Source: an uncultured Bacteroidales bacterium (GTDB taxonomy: Bacteria > Bacteroidota > Bacteroidia > Bacteroidales > UBA932). Taken from it: 64,000 nucleotides of DNA. Position 1 is the stretch's first letter. Each line of letters starts with the position of its first letter. The position numbers and the translations under genes are program-made. The notes beneath the pieces were generated by a model. It did not search any database and was not told where the DNA came from. It saw only the letters and a list, made by a program, of their open reading frames with translations. The stretch spans positions 1 to 64,000 of the forward strand of contig CAKUXR010000010.1 in NCBI GenBank assembly GCA_934700615.1, written 5' to 3'. Of this stretch, positions 38,053 to 47,164 are shown in pieces.

Positions 38053-39624
38053 TCAGACATTCACCACGTCTATTTTCCAGTCCTCCAACGTCCGTGATAC
38101 AGTTGATATGTTCACGCCGACCTTGACAAGCCGCTTGCCATCTTCGAACCGGAAAGGTATCATATATCCCTTGTCATCAATCTGTTTCAATGCCGTTTCG
38201 GCGGAACTGTCGACTTTGAATTCGAATACATATATTGAATTGTCAGTCCAGCAGACGGCATCGGCGCGTCCTATGGCGGATTTTTCCTCTGTCCTTATGT
38301 AATACCCGAGGAGAGAAAAAATTAGGTAGATGATTGTCTGATAATGTTTTTCGGTCTTGTTCTCCAGGTCATTCGGCATTGCTGCAAGAAATGACTGCAT
38401 GCGGGACAAGGCTTCTTCCACATTGCCTTTTCTTAATGCGGCATTGAACCTGATGACAAAAGACGCACTTGCCGGATCCTGATTGTTGTATCTGGCAAGC
38501 AGTGAGTTCAGAAAACCGTTGCGCACTTCTTTATTAGGGTATCCGAGTGTGTATGATTCCGTCTCTTTGTCGTAGGATTTTATTGTAAGATATCCGGTCT
38601 GGTAAAGCAGCGGAATGGGGTTGTCGGTAACTTCCGGAGACACATTGAATTCGTTGGCTGAGATGTACTCCATCTTGTCGAATTCACGCTCATCTATAGG
38701 TTTCCTGTCCAGCCTGTCCAGCAGATAGGTCGGCGTTGCCGTCTCGAACCAATAGCTCTTGAACTGCTTGTCTGCAAATGCATTAAGCAGACTGAACGGA
38801 TTGTAGATGTCCTCGGACCCTTCGCAGAAATGGTATCCGTCATAGTTCTCCTTGAGCAAATCGAAAGTCTTTTCTATGCTGATACCTTCAGCTTCGGAAA
38901 GAGATTTAATTTGAAAATCAAAGTTATGCTCAAGCTCTGACTGGGAAATTCCGCAGATTGCAGAATATTCAGGAAGCATCGAGATATTCTTGAGGTTATT
39001 GAGCTCGCTGAATATGCTCAACTGCGCAAATTTATTGATGCCGGTGATGAATACAAAGCGCAGATATGGATCGAGGCTCTTTATCGGGCTGTAGAAATTG
39101 CGCATAATCTGGCGCATAGGCTGAATCTGCTCTCTGTCATTTATGACATCGAGAAGCGGAGCGTCATATTCATCAATTATGATAACAGCTTTTTCACCGG
39201 TCTGTTCTGTGGCTCTGTGCACGAGACCCTCCAGGCGCTGGTTTATGTTTACATCTTTCACTCCTCTTCCATAGGTCTGCTCATATTCATACAACTTCTT
39301 GTCCAGTTCTTCAAGCAGATAAGTTTCCGTCATGTGCTTTGCTGTGGACATGTCGAAATAAAACACGGGATGCTGTTTCCATTCTTTTTCCAGTTTCCCG
39401 GCTTTCAGATTATTGAACAGATCTTTTCTTCCTGAAAAATATGCCTGGAAAGTTGAGGAAAGCAACGATTTCCCGAAGCGGCGTGGGCGGCTCAGGAATA
39501 CATAATTATACCTATGTGCTATGTCGTAGATATATTCGGTCTTATCAACATAGATATACCCTCCTTCGATAATTTTGTCGAATGTCTGTATCCCAATAGG
39601 AATCTTATAATCTCCTCCGTTCAT
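38053..39624 (-). CDS. AAA-ATPase-like protein with PD-(D/E)XK nuclease-like domain
   Basis: This 523-residue protein belongs to a family found in many copies in Bacteroidales genomes. The N-terminal ATPase part has a modified P-loop (RPRRFGKS, 46-53) and Walker B (VIIIDEYDAPL, about 146-156). The C-terminal part has a PD-(D/E)XK-like core (GRADAVCWTDNSIYVFEFKVD, about 455-475). The in-frame ATG at 39624 is preferred over the TTG at 39630. A -7 box (TATCTTTG on the minus strand, 39656-39663) lies 32 nt upstream. The role is unknown; links to mobile DNA or defence have been suggested for such families but nothing here shows it. It sits next to dispersed repeat copy B. Confidence 0.88.
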   Translation of the reverse strand: MNGGDYKIPIGIQTFDKIIEGGYIYVDKTEYIYDIAHRYNYVFLSRPRRFGKSLLSSTFQAYFSGRKDLFNNLKAGKLEKEWKQHPVFYFDMSTAKHMTETYLLEELDKKLYEYEQTYGRGVKDVNINQRLEGLVHRATEQTGEKAVIIIDEYDAPLLDVINDREQIQPMRQIMRNFYSPIKSLDPYLRFVFITGINKFAQLSIFSELNNLKNISMLPEYSAICGISQSELEHNFDFQIKSLSEAEGISIEKTFDLLKENYDGYHFCEGSEDIYNPFSLLNAFADKQFKSYWFETATPTYLLDRLDRKPIDEREFDKMEYISANEFNVSPEVTDNPIPLLYQTGYLTIKSYDKETESYTLGYPNKEVRNGFLNSLLARYNNQDPASASFVIRFNAALRKGNVEEALSRMQSFLAAMPNDLENKTEKHYQTIIYLIFSLLGYYIRTEEKSAIGRADAVCWTDNSIYVFEFKVDSSAETALKQIDDKGYMIPFRFEDGKRLVKVGVNISTVSRTLEDWKIDVVNV

Positions 39625-39655
39625 GTCCAATATATATTATATCAATGCCTGAAGG

Positions 39656-39663
39656 CAAAGATA
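39656..39663 (-). promoter_or_regulatory. -7 box of the AAA-ATPase gene
   Basis: A perfect TATCTTTG on the minus strand, 32 nt from the ATG; no good -33 element was found. Confidence 0.4.
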
Positions 39664-39803
39664 ATAAAAATCCCGATAACAGATACTTGCCTTATTGCCA
39701 GATAAAGTATACCTTTTGATAGCCTCAACGGGACGTGCCGCTCCGGAGTCCCCTGCCGGCGACCTGAAGTAAATGAAGTAAGACAAAAATAAAGTCGGAC
39801 GTC

Positions 39804-40766
39804 CTAGAACTCTTCTTTGATATTGTACTTGTTGCGTTCAGTAGAGTTTCGTGAAACCATCTCGCAGATGAATCCTGCAAGGAACAGCATCACTCCCAGA
39901 ATGACGGAAAGGAGTGCCAGATAGAAGAGAGGCTGGTCGGTCACCGGTCTGAAATGCATGCCGCCTGCCTGATGAATCAGTTTGGTGGAAATCAGAATAA
40001 CGGTGAGGATGAAGCCCGCAAGGAACATCAGGATTCCGGTGAAACCGAAGAAGTGCATCGGCTTCTTTCCGAAGGTGCTCAGGAACCAGAGTGACAGGAG
40101 ATCCAGGAAGCCATTGACAAAACGCTCCATTCCGAATTTGCTCTTGCCGTATTTTCTTTTCTGGTGGTGCACCGGCTTTTCGGTGATTCTCTCGTATCCG
40201 GCATTTTTCGCCAGATACGGGATGTACCTGTGCATCTCGCCATAGACTTCAATATCCTTGATGACCTCGTTCTTATAGGCTTTCAGTCCGCAGTTCATGT
40301 CATGAAGACGGATTCCGGTAATCCAGCGTGCTGTGGCATTGTAAAGCTTGGACGGGAGATTCTTGGTCAGTTTGTTGTCCTGACGGTGCTGTTTCCAGCC
40401 CGAAACGACATCCCATCCTTCTTCTGTCACCATCCTGAACATCTCGGGTATTTCTTCCGGCGAGTCCTGGAGGTCTGCGTCCATCGTCACTACCACCCGT
40501 CCCTTGGCAGCCTTGAATCCGTGATAAAGTGCGGCGGACTTGCCGTAATTTCTCCTGAACCGGATGCCGTGTATCGTATCGTCGGAGGATGCGATACGCG
40601 TGACGGTATCCCATGAACCGTCTCGACTTCCATCGTCGATCATTATGATTTCAAATTTCCAGCCTTTCGGGTCAATGACACGGTGAATCCATGCCGTCAG
40701 CTCGGGAAGCGACTCCTCTTCGTTGAACAGAGGAACGATGATTGTCAGGTCTAAAGGATATTCCAT
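39804..40766 (-). CDS. GT2 glycosyltransferase with two C-terminal membrane helices
   Basis: This 320-residue protein has a GT-A domain with the nucleotide-sugar motifs VPLFNEEESL (11-20), MIDDGSRDGS (42-51) and the DxD in MDADLQDSPEE (Asp96, Asp98). Two membrane helices follow at about 232-255 and 274-300. This layout is that of DPM1/GtrB/ArnC-type enzymes, which transfer a sugar to a polyprenyl phosphate at the inner membrane. The sugar cannot be told. It lies 17 nt downstream of the DUF4199 gene and probably shares its transcript. Confidence 0.9.
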   Translation of the reverse strand: MEYPLDLTIIVPLFNEEESLPELTAWIHRVIDPKGWKFEIIMIDDGSRDGSWDTVTRIASSDDTIHGIRFRRNYGKSAALYHGFKAAKGRVVVTMDADLQDSPEEIPEMFRMVTEEGWDVVSGWKQHRQDNKLTKNLPSKLYNATARWITGIRLHDMNCGLKAYKNEVIKDIEVYGEMHRYIPYLAKNAGYERITEKPVHHQKRKYGKSKFGMERFVNGFLDLLSLWFLSTFGKKPMHFFGFTGILMFLAGFILTVILISTKLIHQAGGMHFRPVTDQPLFYLALLSVILGVMLFLAGFICEMVSRNSTERNKYNIKEEF

Positions 40767-40783
40767 AGTAGAGAATTGTTCAG

Positions 40784-41362
40784 TTATTCTGCATTGTCGC
40801 TGAAAATGTCTTCAGGCGGTATTCCGGAAGAAAAGATTTTGGAAACGACGGTCCCGTAAAGGAAGCAATATGTGAAAGTCACGAAGAATGAAATCATCGG
40901 CAGGTTGCCCATCATCCTTTCGATGCTGGCTCTTTCGCTGTCTCCGATTGGTGCAACAGCCGAATAGCTCTGCATTGCCGAGTCAATGGCTTCCTTCATG
41001 ACATCCGGTGAGATCAATGTGAAGTTCAGAAGGCCGACTCCGGCTACTATTATCGCGGAAAACAAGGCGGTCTGCACTCCGAGATGGAAAGTGGATCTGC
41101 GCGTTACGCCTTCATATTTGAATACCAGCTTTTTCATGAATAGTCTCATCAGCCACAGGCATCCGGCGAATTTTGCGATCCAGAGGACGGCATTCAACAG
41201 CTGGATGAGGATGACGGCCCCGATTCCTGAAATCGCGAGTCTTGCCGTCAATGATGAGATGAGCGTGAACGCGCTTGTGTACAGGCCCAAGACCAGCCCC
41301 GACTTCGCGGCTTCGTTCCAGATTATGCTTTTGTCAATGCTTTGTTTCATATTGTCCAACAT
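40784..41362 (-). CDS. DUF4199 integral membrane protein
   Basis: This 192-residue protein has four hydrophobic helices (about 22-45, 48-72, 90-112 and 150-172), matching DUF4199 proteins, which in Bacteroidetes usually sit directly upstream of a DPM1-like glycosyltransferase as here. The function is unknown. It may start at the ATG at 41362 or the one four codons later. Confidence 0.8.
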   Translation of the reverse strand: MLDNMKQSIDKSIIWNEAAKSGLVLGLYTSAFTLISSLTARLAISGIGAVILIQLLNAVLWIAKFAGCLWLMRLFMKKLVFKYEGVTRRSTFHLGVQTALFSAIIVAGVGLLNFTLISPDVMKEAIDSAMQSYSAVAPIGDSERASIERMMGNLPMISFFVTFTYCFLYGTVVSKIFSSGIPPEDIFSDNAE

Positions 41363-41676
41363 GTTCTTGTCAATTTTAGTGTTGACGTTTCGGTGCGCAA
41401 CAACCGGAATTTCGTAATGTGAATGTCTGCAGACAACGGAATCCTGTCATTGAACCCCACAAAGATACATATTTTTTCCGTTTATGATTCTCCGGAAGAA
41501 ATCCATCATGCCGCAGAGCGGATGAAATCGTGAAGAATGGTTGTAAAAACTTCATAATCCGAGGAATAATTGCTATCTTTGCACTCTTGACTAATAATAT
41601 GGCTAATCAAGTTCAAGTACTTGGTTTGTAAATACTGGTTAGTCCAATTCAATTATTACAGTTTTTAAGTTAAGTT
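41363..41676. other. Divergent region upstream of thrS
   Basis: A 314-nt region. A perfect TATCTTTG at 41574-41581 is the likely thrS -7 box, giving a leader of about 90 nt. The leader holds a GACTAA/TTAGTC inverted repeat (41589-41594 with 41640-41645) enclosing a 10-codon ORF (41599-41631) without Thr codons. Possible regulatory structure, not proven. Confidence 0.45.
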
Positions 41677-43641
41677 ATGATTAACATTACATTTCCTGAC
41701 GGCAGCGTCAAAGCCTTTGAAAAAGGCGTAACAGGTTATCAGATTGCAGAAAGTATCAGCCCGAGGCTGGCAGCCGAGGTTCTGGCTGTTTCAGTGAAAG
41801 CTGAAGGCGATACTACGGTAGGCAAGGGAACAGTCATCGGACTGGATACCCCTATCGAGGAGAACAGTTCAGTAAGACTTCTCAAGTGGGATGACGAGGA
41901 AGGCAAGCGTGTCTTCTGGCATTCTTCTGCACACCTTATGGCGCAGGCCCTCGAAGCATTGTATCCGGGAGTCAAATTCGGTATCGGCCCGGCTATTGAG
42001 AATGGATTCTACTATGACATTGACCTTGGTGACAGGCAGCTTACAGATGCTGATTTCCCTGCCATTGAGAAGAAGATGATGGAACTTGCGCGCAGCAAGG
42101 AGGCTTTCAAATGCTCTCATGTGTCCAAGGCTGATGCTTTGAAATATTTCGAAGAGAAAGGTGACGAGTATAAGGTCGAGCTTATCAATGAACTCGAGGA
42201 CGGCAAGATCACTTTCTATGAGAACGGTAACTTTACCGACCTTTGCCGCGGACCTCACCTCAGAAATGCCGAGGTCATCAAGGCTGTGAAACTCACTTCC
42301 ATTGCCGGTGCATACTGGAGAGGTGACGAGAATCGTCATCAGCTTACCCGTGTCTATGGTATTACATTCCCTAAGAAGTCTCTTCTCGACGAGTATCTCG
42401 TACTTCTGGAAGAGGCCAAGAAGAGAGACCACAGGAAACTCGGAAAAGAGATGGAGCTTTTTACATTCTCTTCACGTGTAGGTCTCGGTCTTCCTTTGTG
42501 GTTGCCTAGAGGTGCTGTCATGAGACTTCAGCTGGAGAACTTCCTCCGCAAGAAACTTGATGATTTCGGATATCTCCCTGTCGTTACTCCTCATATCGGA
42601 AGCAAGCAGCTGTATGTGACATCCGGCCACTATGCAAAATACGGCAAGGATTCATTCCAGCCTATCCATACTCCGCAGGAGGGTGAGGAATACATGCTCA
42701 AACCGATGAACTGCCCTCATCACTGCGAGATTTACCGTTCAGAGCCGAGATCTTACAAGGATCTTCCTTTGAGGTTCGCTGAGTTCGGTACCGTATATCG
42801 TTATGAGCAGAGCGGTGAGCTTCACGGACTTACCCGTGTGAGATGCTTCACCCAGGATGATGCGCATCTGTTTGTCCGTCCTGACCAGCTCAAGGAGGAA
42901 TTCGAGAAAGTCATTGACCTTATCCTTTATGTGTTCGGTACTTTCAAATTCCAGAACTTCACTGCACAGGTTTCTCTCCGCGATCCTAATCACAAGGAGA
43001 AGTACATCGGAACAGACGAGAATTGGGACAGGGCAGAGCAGGGTATCATCGAAGCCGCTGCAGAGAAGGGCCTCAAGACTGTTGTCGAATATGGTGAGGC
43101 TGCATTCTATGGCCCTAAGCTTGACTTCATGGTCAAGGATGCGCTTGGAAGAAAATGGCAGCTCGGTACTGTTCAGGTCGATTACAACCTTCCTGAAAGA
43201 TTTCAGCTTGAATATACCGACAAAGACGGCTCGAAGAAACGTCCTGTCATGATTCACAGGGCACCGTTCGGATCTATCGAAAGATTTACCGCAGTGCTTC
43301 TCGAACATACCGCCGGACACCTTCCTTTGTGGCTCGCTCCTGAACAGGTCAAAATATTGCCAGTCAGCGAAAAATACGCTGATTATGCAAAAAAAGTTTG
43401 TGATTTGATGAAAAAATCCGATATTCGCGCTTCAATTGACGACCGAAACGAGACATTAGGAAAGAGAATCCGTGAGATATCACTTCTCAGGGTTCCTGTT
43501 CTGGTGATTGTCGGTGATAAAGAGATGGCCGAGAATACCGTATCAGTTCGTCATGAGGGAGTCGATAAGGGGTCTATGAGTGTCGAAGAGTTCGTTGTCA
43601 AGTTCAATGCAGCGGCAGGATACGGAGCAGAGTCCCTTTAG
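41677..43641 (+). CDS. thrS: Threonyl-tRNA synthetase
   Basis: This 654-residue class II synthetase charges tRNA-Thr. It has the TGS domain (1-62), the editing domain with [11 protein letters not shown] (about 88-98), the class II core with the zinc-site cysteine in [20 protein letters not shown], the [16 protein letters not shown] block, and the C-terminal anticodon domain. It leads the conserved thrS-infC-rpmI-rplT cluster. Confidence 0.97.
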   Translation: MINITFPDGSVKAFEKGVTGYQIAESISPRLAAEVLAVSVKAEGDTTVGKGTVIGLDTPIEENSSVRLLKWDDEEGKRVFWHSSAHLMAQALEALYPGVKFGIGPAIENGFYYDIDLGDRQLTDADFPAIEKKMMELARSKEAFKCSHVSKADALKYFEEKGDEYKVELINELEDGKITFYENGNFTDLCRGPHLRNAEVIKAVKLTSIAGAYWRGDENRHQLTRVYGITFPKKSLLDEYLVLLEEAKKRDHRKLGKEMELFTFSSRVGLGLPLWLPRGAVMRLQLENFLRKKLDDFGYLPVVTPHIGSKQLYVTSGHYAKYGKDSFQPIHTPQEGEEYMLKPMNCPHHCEIYRSEPRSYKDLPLRFAEFGTVYRYEQSGELHGLTRVRCFTQDDAHLFVRPDQLKEEFEKVIDLILYVFGTFKFQNFTAQVSLRDPNHKEKYIGTDENWDRAEQGIIEAAAEKGLKTVVEYGEAAFYGPKLDFMVKDALGRKWQLGTVQVDYNLPERFQLEYTDKDGSKKRPVMIHRAPFGSIERFTAVLLEHTAGHLPLWLAPEQVKILPVSEKYADYAKKVCDLMKKSDIRASIDDRNETLGKRIREISLLRVPVLVIVGDKEMAENTVSVRHEGVDKGSMSVEEFVVKFNAAAGYGAESL

Positions 43642-43666
43642 ACTTATTATTAATAAATTAACTATT

Positions 43667-43672
43667 AGGAGG
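43667..43672 (+). promoter_or_regulatory. Shine-Dalgarno site of infC
   Basis: AGGAGG ends 8 nt before the ATC at 43681, an ideal spacing. Nothing else in the frame lies at a suitable distance, so this site decides the non-canonical start. Confidence 0.7.
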
Positions 43673-43680
43673 ATTATTTT

Positions 43681-44319
43681 ATCGCAACGCCTTTTAAACC
43701 GCACTTCGGTGGCGCCAAGCCATCAGGCAGCAGGCCGGCAGGAGCACCTAGACCGGCAGGTCCAAGACCAGCAGGAGCAAGAATGGCTCCACCAAGACAT
43801 AAAGATGAAAATGAGCTGAACATCAATGATGAGATCAGAGCAACTCAGGTTCGTCTTGTAGGAGACAATATTCCTGAACCGGGAGTGTATCCTATCGCAC
43901 AGGCCATGAAGATGGCTGATGAAATGGAACTGGATCTTGTGGAAATCAGCGGTAAAGCTGACCCTCCGGTATGCAAGATTCTGGACTATCAGAAATATCT
44001 GTATCAGCAGAAGAAGAAGGCTAAGGAGATGAAACAGAACTCCACAAAGATAGTTATCAAGGAGATTCGTTTCGGGCCTAATACAGATGAGCATGATTTC
44101 CAGTTCAAGCTCAAGCATGCGCAGGAATTCCTCTCAGAGGGTTCGAAAGTGAAAGCTTCAGTATTCTTCAGGGGACGTTCCATCCAGTTTGCCGACCAGG
44201 GAGAGAAACTCCTTCTAAGGTTTGCTGTGGAACTCGAAGAGTACGGACGCGCAGAGCACATGCCTCAGCTTGAAGGCAAAAGGATGATCATGATGATCGC
44301 TCCAGCTAAGAAGAAATAA
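43681..44319 (+). CDS. infC: Translation initiation factor IF-3, AUC start
   Basis: This 212-residue protein checks start-codon pairing on the 30S ribosome. The IF3 core begins near [15 protein letters not shown] and includes [35 protein letters not shown] and the C-terminal [25 protein letters not shown]. The first ATG (43783) would give 178 residues, but the frame is open back to a stop at 43666-43668, and ATC at 43681 lies 8 nt after AGGAGG. The extra 34 residues are rich in Pro, Arg, Gly and Ala, like the disordered N-terminal tails of other Bacteroidetes IF3. AUU/AUC starts on infC are known to allow self-control, since IF3 rejects such codons. A weaker GGAG lies before the ATG, so the short form is not fully excluded. 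Confidence 0.8.
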   Translation: MATPFKPHFGGAKPSGSRPAGAPRPAGPRPAGARMAPPRHKDENELNINDEIRATQVRLVGDNIPEPGVYPIAQAMKMADEMELDLVEISGKADPPVCKILDYQKYLYQQKKKAKEMKQNSTKIVIKEIRFGPNTDEHDFQFKLKHAQEFLSEGSKVKASVFFRGRSIQFADQGEKLLLRFAVELEEYGRAEHMPQLEGKRMIMMIAPAKKK

Positions 44320-44325
44320 TTATTG

Positions 44326-44355
44326 GCCACTCCGAAGTGTGAACTTCGGAATGGC
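44326..44355 (+). promoter_or_regulatory. Leader hairpin before rpmI
   Basis: GCCACTCCGAAGT (44326-44338) pairs with ACTTCGGAATGGC (44343-44355), 12 of 13, between infC and rpmI. No T-run follows, so it is not a terminator. It may be a ribosomal-protein leader (L20 controls this operon in other bacteria) or a processing site. Confidence 0.45.
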
Positions 44356-44383
44356 TGTTATAACAATTAAAATTTTTTGTAAA

Positions 44384-44578
44384 ATGGCAAAGCTTAAAAC
44401 CAACTCCGGTGCCAAAAAGCGTTTCGCGCTTACCGGAACGGGAAAAATCAAGAGAAAACACGCTTATCACAGCCACATTCTCACCAAGAAGACCAAGAAG
44501 CAGAAAAGAAATCTTGACCACTTCGCACTCGTTCACCATGACGATTTGAAGAGAGTTAAAGAGCTTCTGGTAATGTAA
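44384..44578 (+). CDS. rpmI: Ribosomal protein bL35
   Basis: This 64-residue basic protein begins [20 protein letters not shown], the family start. The ATG at 44384 is used; an upstream ATG at 44339 lies inside the leader hairpin. It stands between infC and rplT as in most bacteria. Confidence 0.95.
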   Translation: MAKLKTNSGAKKRFALTGTGKIKRKHAYHSHILTKKTKKQKRNLDHFALVHHDDLKRVKELLVM

Positions 44579-44620
44579 TTATCATTTAAAGTTGTTGAAC
44601 TTGGAATGCAGTCATAAAGA

Positions 44621-44635
44621 ACCGGAGAGTCCGGT
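44621..44635 (+). promoter_or_regulatory. Hairpin before rplT
   Basis: ACCGGA-GAG-TCCGGT, 26 nt before the rplT start. It may be part of an L20 autoregulatory site; the sequence alone does not prove it. Confidence 0.35.
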
Positions 44636-44661
44636 CACTGTATCCAAAAAAGTAAAAATTT

Positions 44662-45006
44662 ATGCCAAGATCAGTAAATTCAGTAGCCTCAAGGGCTCGC
44701 CGCAAGAAGCTTCTTAAGAAAACCCGCGGCTATTTCCTCTCAAGGAAGAATGTTTGGACGGTAGCAAAGAATACCTACGAGAAGGGTCTTACCTATGCTT
44801 ACCGTGACCGTAAAGCTAAGAAACGTGAGTTCCGTGCTCTTTGGATCCAGAGAATCAACGCAGCTGCCCGTCAGTATGGTATCTCTTATTCACAGTTCAT
44901 GGGTAAACTCGCCAAGCAGAACGTCGGTCTGAACCGTAAAGTCCTTGCAGACCTTGCTATGAATAATCCTAAGGCTTTCGAAGCTATAGTTAATCAGGTA
45001 AAATAG
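44662..45006 (+). CDS. rplT: Ribosomal protein bL20
   Basis: This 114-residue 50S assembly protein has the family start [24 protein letters not shown] and the conserved [21 protein letters not shown] block (about 73-93). It is often the autogenous regulator of the infC-rpmI-rplT transcript. It ends 7 nt before lepB. Confidence 0.96.
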   Translation: MPRSVNSVASRARRKKLLKKTRGYFLSRKNVWTVAKNTYEKGLTYAYRDRKAKKREFRALWIQRINAAARQYGISYSQFMGKLAKQNVGLNRKVLADLAMNNPKAFEAIVNQVK

Positions 45007-45013
45007 TTATCTG

Positions 45014-46360
45014 ATGAACTTGAAGGAGTTATACTATAACAAGTGGGTTCGGCTGACCTTCTGGTCTGTCCTCTATTTGTTGTGGGTAATCTGGCTCGGA
45101 AATTATTGGTGGCTATTCGGACTTGTCCCTATTTTCGACCATCATATCACCCGTAAGGTGAAATGGTTGTTCTGGAAGAAGGAGTACAATGAAGGAGAAC
45201 CGAGGAACACTCTGTTGGACTGGCTTGATGCCATCATCTTTGCGGTTGTTTTCGTAACATTCATCAATATTTTCTTTTTCCAGGCGTTCAAGATTCCTTC
45301 ATCTTCGATGGAAAGCTCTCTGCTCACGGGAGATCACCTCTTTGTAAGCAAACTGACTTTCGGCCCGAGAATTCCACAGACACCGCTTACCATCCCATTC
45401 ACTCACAATGTGATTTTCGGAAAGGAGTCATATTCGACTCTCATCCAGAATGAATATAGACGTTTGAAGGGATTCAGAAATGTAGAGAGAGGCGATTATG
45501 TCGTATTCGGATTTCCTGACGGAGATACGGTATTGACAAAGGCTCCGGCAGACGACTATTACGCTGTCTGCAGATTCTACGGAAAAGAATATGCGGTAAA
45601 GTCTTACGGACCTCTGATTGTACGTCCGGCCGACAAAAAAGACCATTATGTGAAAAGATGTGTCGCAATTCATGGTGATACACTTTCGGTGGTGAACGGT
45701 CGTGTATATGTCAATTCACAGGCTCAGGAAGTTTGGCCGGGTGTCCAGACGACTTACAATGTCGTGACGGACGGCTCCAGGATTAATTTGAAAACTCTTG
45801 AAAAACTCGGACTGAATCTTTCCGAACTCTCTTTCGACGAGTCGCTTCCGGGATATCCCCAGATGCCTCTCACGGCAGCAATGCTGGAGCAGATAAAGGC
45901 TTGTGCCAATGTCCGCAGCGTCGAAGAGCAGGTGGATGTTTATCCTCCTGATTATCCTGACTCTTATCTGATGCTTTTCCCATTTAAGGAAGATTTCAGA
46001 TGGACGAGAGATAATTACGGACCTCTCTGGATTCCTGAGGCAGGTGCGACAGTGAGACTTGATTCTCACAACATCGCCTTGTATGAACGAATCATCAGAG
46101 TGTATGAGAAGAATGAACTGAAGATTACTTCTGATGGTCATTTCATCATCAACGGAAAGGAGACAGACGAATACACTTTCAAGCAGGATTATTACTTTAT
46201 GATGGGCGATAACCGCCACAATTCTCTGGATTCAAGATATTGGGGATTTGTCCCTGAGGACCACATAGTCGGAAGGCCCGCATTGATTTGGCTTTCAACG
46301 GACAGCGCAAAATCTTTCCCTTCAAATGTAAGGTGGAAGCGCTTCCTCAAATTTGTGTAG
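45014..46360 (+). CDS. lepB: Signal peptidase I
   Basis: This 448-residue inner-membrane serine protease removes signal peptides from secreted proteins. It has N-terminal membrane helices (about 15-40 and 70-92), the catalytic Ser98 in IPSSSMESSLL, the general-base Lys214 in KRCVAIHGDTL, and the C-terminal box GDNRHNSLDSRYWGFVP. It is longer than the 324-residue E. coli enzyme because of large insertions between the boxes, a usual feature in Bacteroidetes. It begins 7 nt after rplT. Confidence 0.93.
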   Translation: MNLKELYYNKWVRLTFWSVLYLLWVIWLGNYWWLFGLVPIFDHHITRKVKWLFWKKEYNEGEPRNTLLDWLDAIIFAVVFVTFINIFFFQAFKIPSSSMESSLLTGDHLFVSKLTFGPRIPQTPLTIPFTHNVIFGKESYSTLIQNEYRRLKGFRNVERGDYVVFGFPDGDTVLTKAPADDYYAVCRFYGKEYAVKSYGPLIVRPADKKDHYVKRCVAIHGDTLSVVNGRVYVNSQAQEVWPGVQTTYNVVTDGSRINLKTLEKLGLNLSELSFDESLPGYPQMPLTAAMLEQIKACANVRSVEEQVDVYPPDYPDSYLMLFPFKEDFRWTRDNYGPLWIPEAGATVRLDSHNIALYERIIRVYEKNELKITSDGHFIINGKETDEYTFKQDYYFMMGDNRHNSLDSRYWGFVPEDHIVGRPALIWLSTDSAKSFPSNVRWKRFLKFV

Positions 46361-46364
46361 TTTT

Positions 46365-46396
46365 TTTGGATTTCAGAAAATTTAACGCGATATTTG
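46365..46396 (+). promoter_or_regulatory. Promoter of rpmB-rpmG-DUF4295
   Basis: TTTG (46365-46368), 20 nt, then GATATTTG (46389-46396), one mismatch to TAnnTTTG. Confidence 0.45.
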
Positions 46397-46444
46397 CAGC
46401 TCGCATAGACTATTTATCACAGAAAATTAAAAAAGTAAAATAAT

Positions 46445-46687
46445 ATGGCAAAGGTTTGTCAAGTAACAGGAAGAAAGAGAATGATCGGCAACAATGTCGC
46501 TCACTCTAAGCTTCGCACCAAGAGAACATTCTCTTTGAACCTCAAGAACAAGAAGTTCTGGCTTGAGTCAGAGCAGAGGTTCGTCACCCTTAAAGTGACC
46601 TGCAAAGGTATCAGGCATATCGAGAAGAACGGTATCGAAAGCGTTCTCAGAGATGCTCAGAAGAAAGGATATATTAACCTTGTTTAA
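46445..46687 (+). CDS. rpmB: Ribosomal protein bL28
   Basis: This 80-residue protein has the family start [20 protein letters not shown] and the [16 protein letters not shown] block. It is the first gene of a three-gene ribosomal operon. Confidence 0.96.
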   Translation: MAKVCQVTGRKRMIGNNVAHSKLRTKRTFSLNLKNKKFWLESEQRFVTLKVTCKGIRHIEKNGIESVLRDAQKKGYINLV

Positions 46688-46698
46688 TTCGTAGGATT

Positions 46699-46887
46699 AT
46701 GGCAAAGAAAGCTAAAGGAAACAGGGTGCAGGTCATCCTGGAGTGCACAGAGCAGAAAGAGAGCGGTGTACCGGGAATGTCAAGATACATTACCACAAAG
46801 AACAAGAAGAATACAACAGAGCGTCTTGAGCGTATGAAATATAACCCATACCTCCACAAGGTGACTCTTCATCGTGAGATTAAATAA
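46699..46887 (+). CDS. rpmG: Ribosomal protein bL33
   Basis: This 62-residue protein contains [18 protein letters not shown] and [21 protein letters not shown], typical of bL33. Only one Cys is present, so it is the zinc-free form. Confidence 0.95.
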   Translation: MAKKAKGNRVQVILECTEQKESGVPGMSRYITTKNKKNTTERLERMKYNPYLHKVTLHREIK

Positions 46888-46902
46888 TAAGGAGAACGGT
46901 TT

Positions 46903-47061
46903 ATGGCAAAGAAAGCAGTCGCAACCTTCGCCGCTAAAGCAGGCGCAAGAAGCATTGTTAAATGTATCCGTATGGACAAATCTCCAAAGACCGGTGCTTA
47001 CGTCTTTGTAGAGCAGTTCGTAGATGCTGGCAAAGAGAAGGAATTCTTCGAGAAGAAGTAA
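46903..47061 (+). CDS. DUF4295 small basic protein
   Basis: This 52-residue protein (MAKKAVATFAAKAGARSIVK..., ending EFFEKK) starts 15 nt after rpmG, with AAGGAGA upstream. DUF4295 proteins always follow rpmG in Bacteroidetes, which points to a ribosome-linked role; the function is unknown. A strong terminator follows directly. Confidence 0.88.
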   Translation: MAKKAVATFAAKAGARSIVKCIRMDKSPKTGAYVFVEQFVDAGKEKEFFEKK

Positions 47062-47081
47062 TTTAAACTCGATTATATATT

Positions 47082-47115
47082 AGGGTGCAGCGTATTTTAC
47101 GCTGCACCCTTTTTT
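47082..47115 (+). terminator. Terminator of the rpmB operon
   Basis: A perfect 13-bp stem, AGGGTGCAGCGTA (47082-47094) / TACGCTGCACCCT (47098-47110), with a 3-nt loop and a following T-run. The T-run carries the -33 element of the ftsY promoter. Confidence 0.9.
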
Positions 47116-47143
47116 GTATTTGGACGTGAATTGATTATCTTTG
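47113..47143 (+). promoter_or_regulatory. Promoter of ftsY
   Basis: TTTG (47113-47116), 19 nt, then a perfect TATCTTTG (47136-47143). It overlaps the end of the rpmB terminator and leaves a short leader of about 15 nt before ATG 47165. Confidence 0.7.
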
Positions 47144-47164
47144 TACGTTAAACTGCTCATTCTT

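Noticed and set aside
39731..39770. Possible third copy of the dispersed repeat
   Set aside because: Only short words (GGGACG, CTCCGGAGTCCC) are shared; there is no core match.
41599..41631. Ten-codon leader ORF before thrS as a threonine attenuator
   Set aside because: It has no Thr codons and no terminator follows it, so classical attenuation is not supported.
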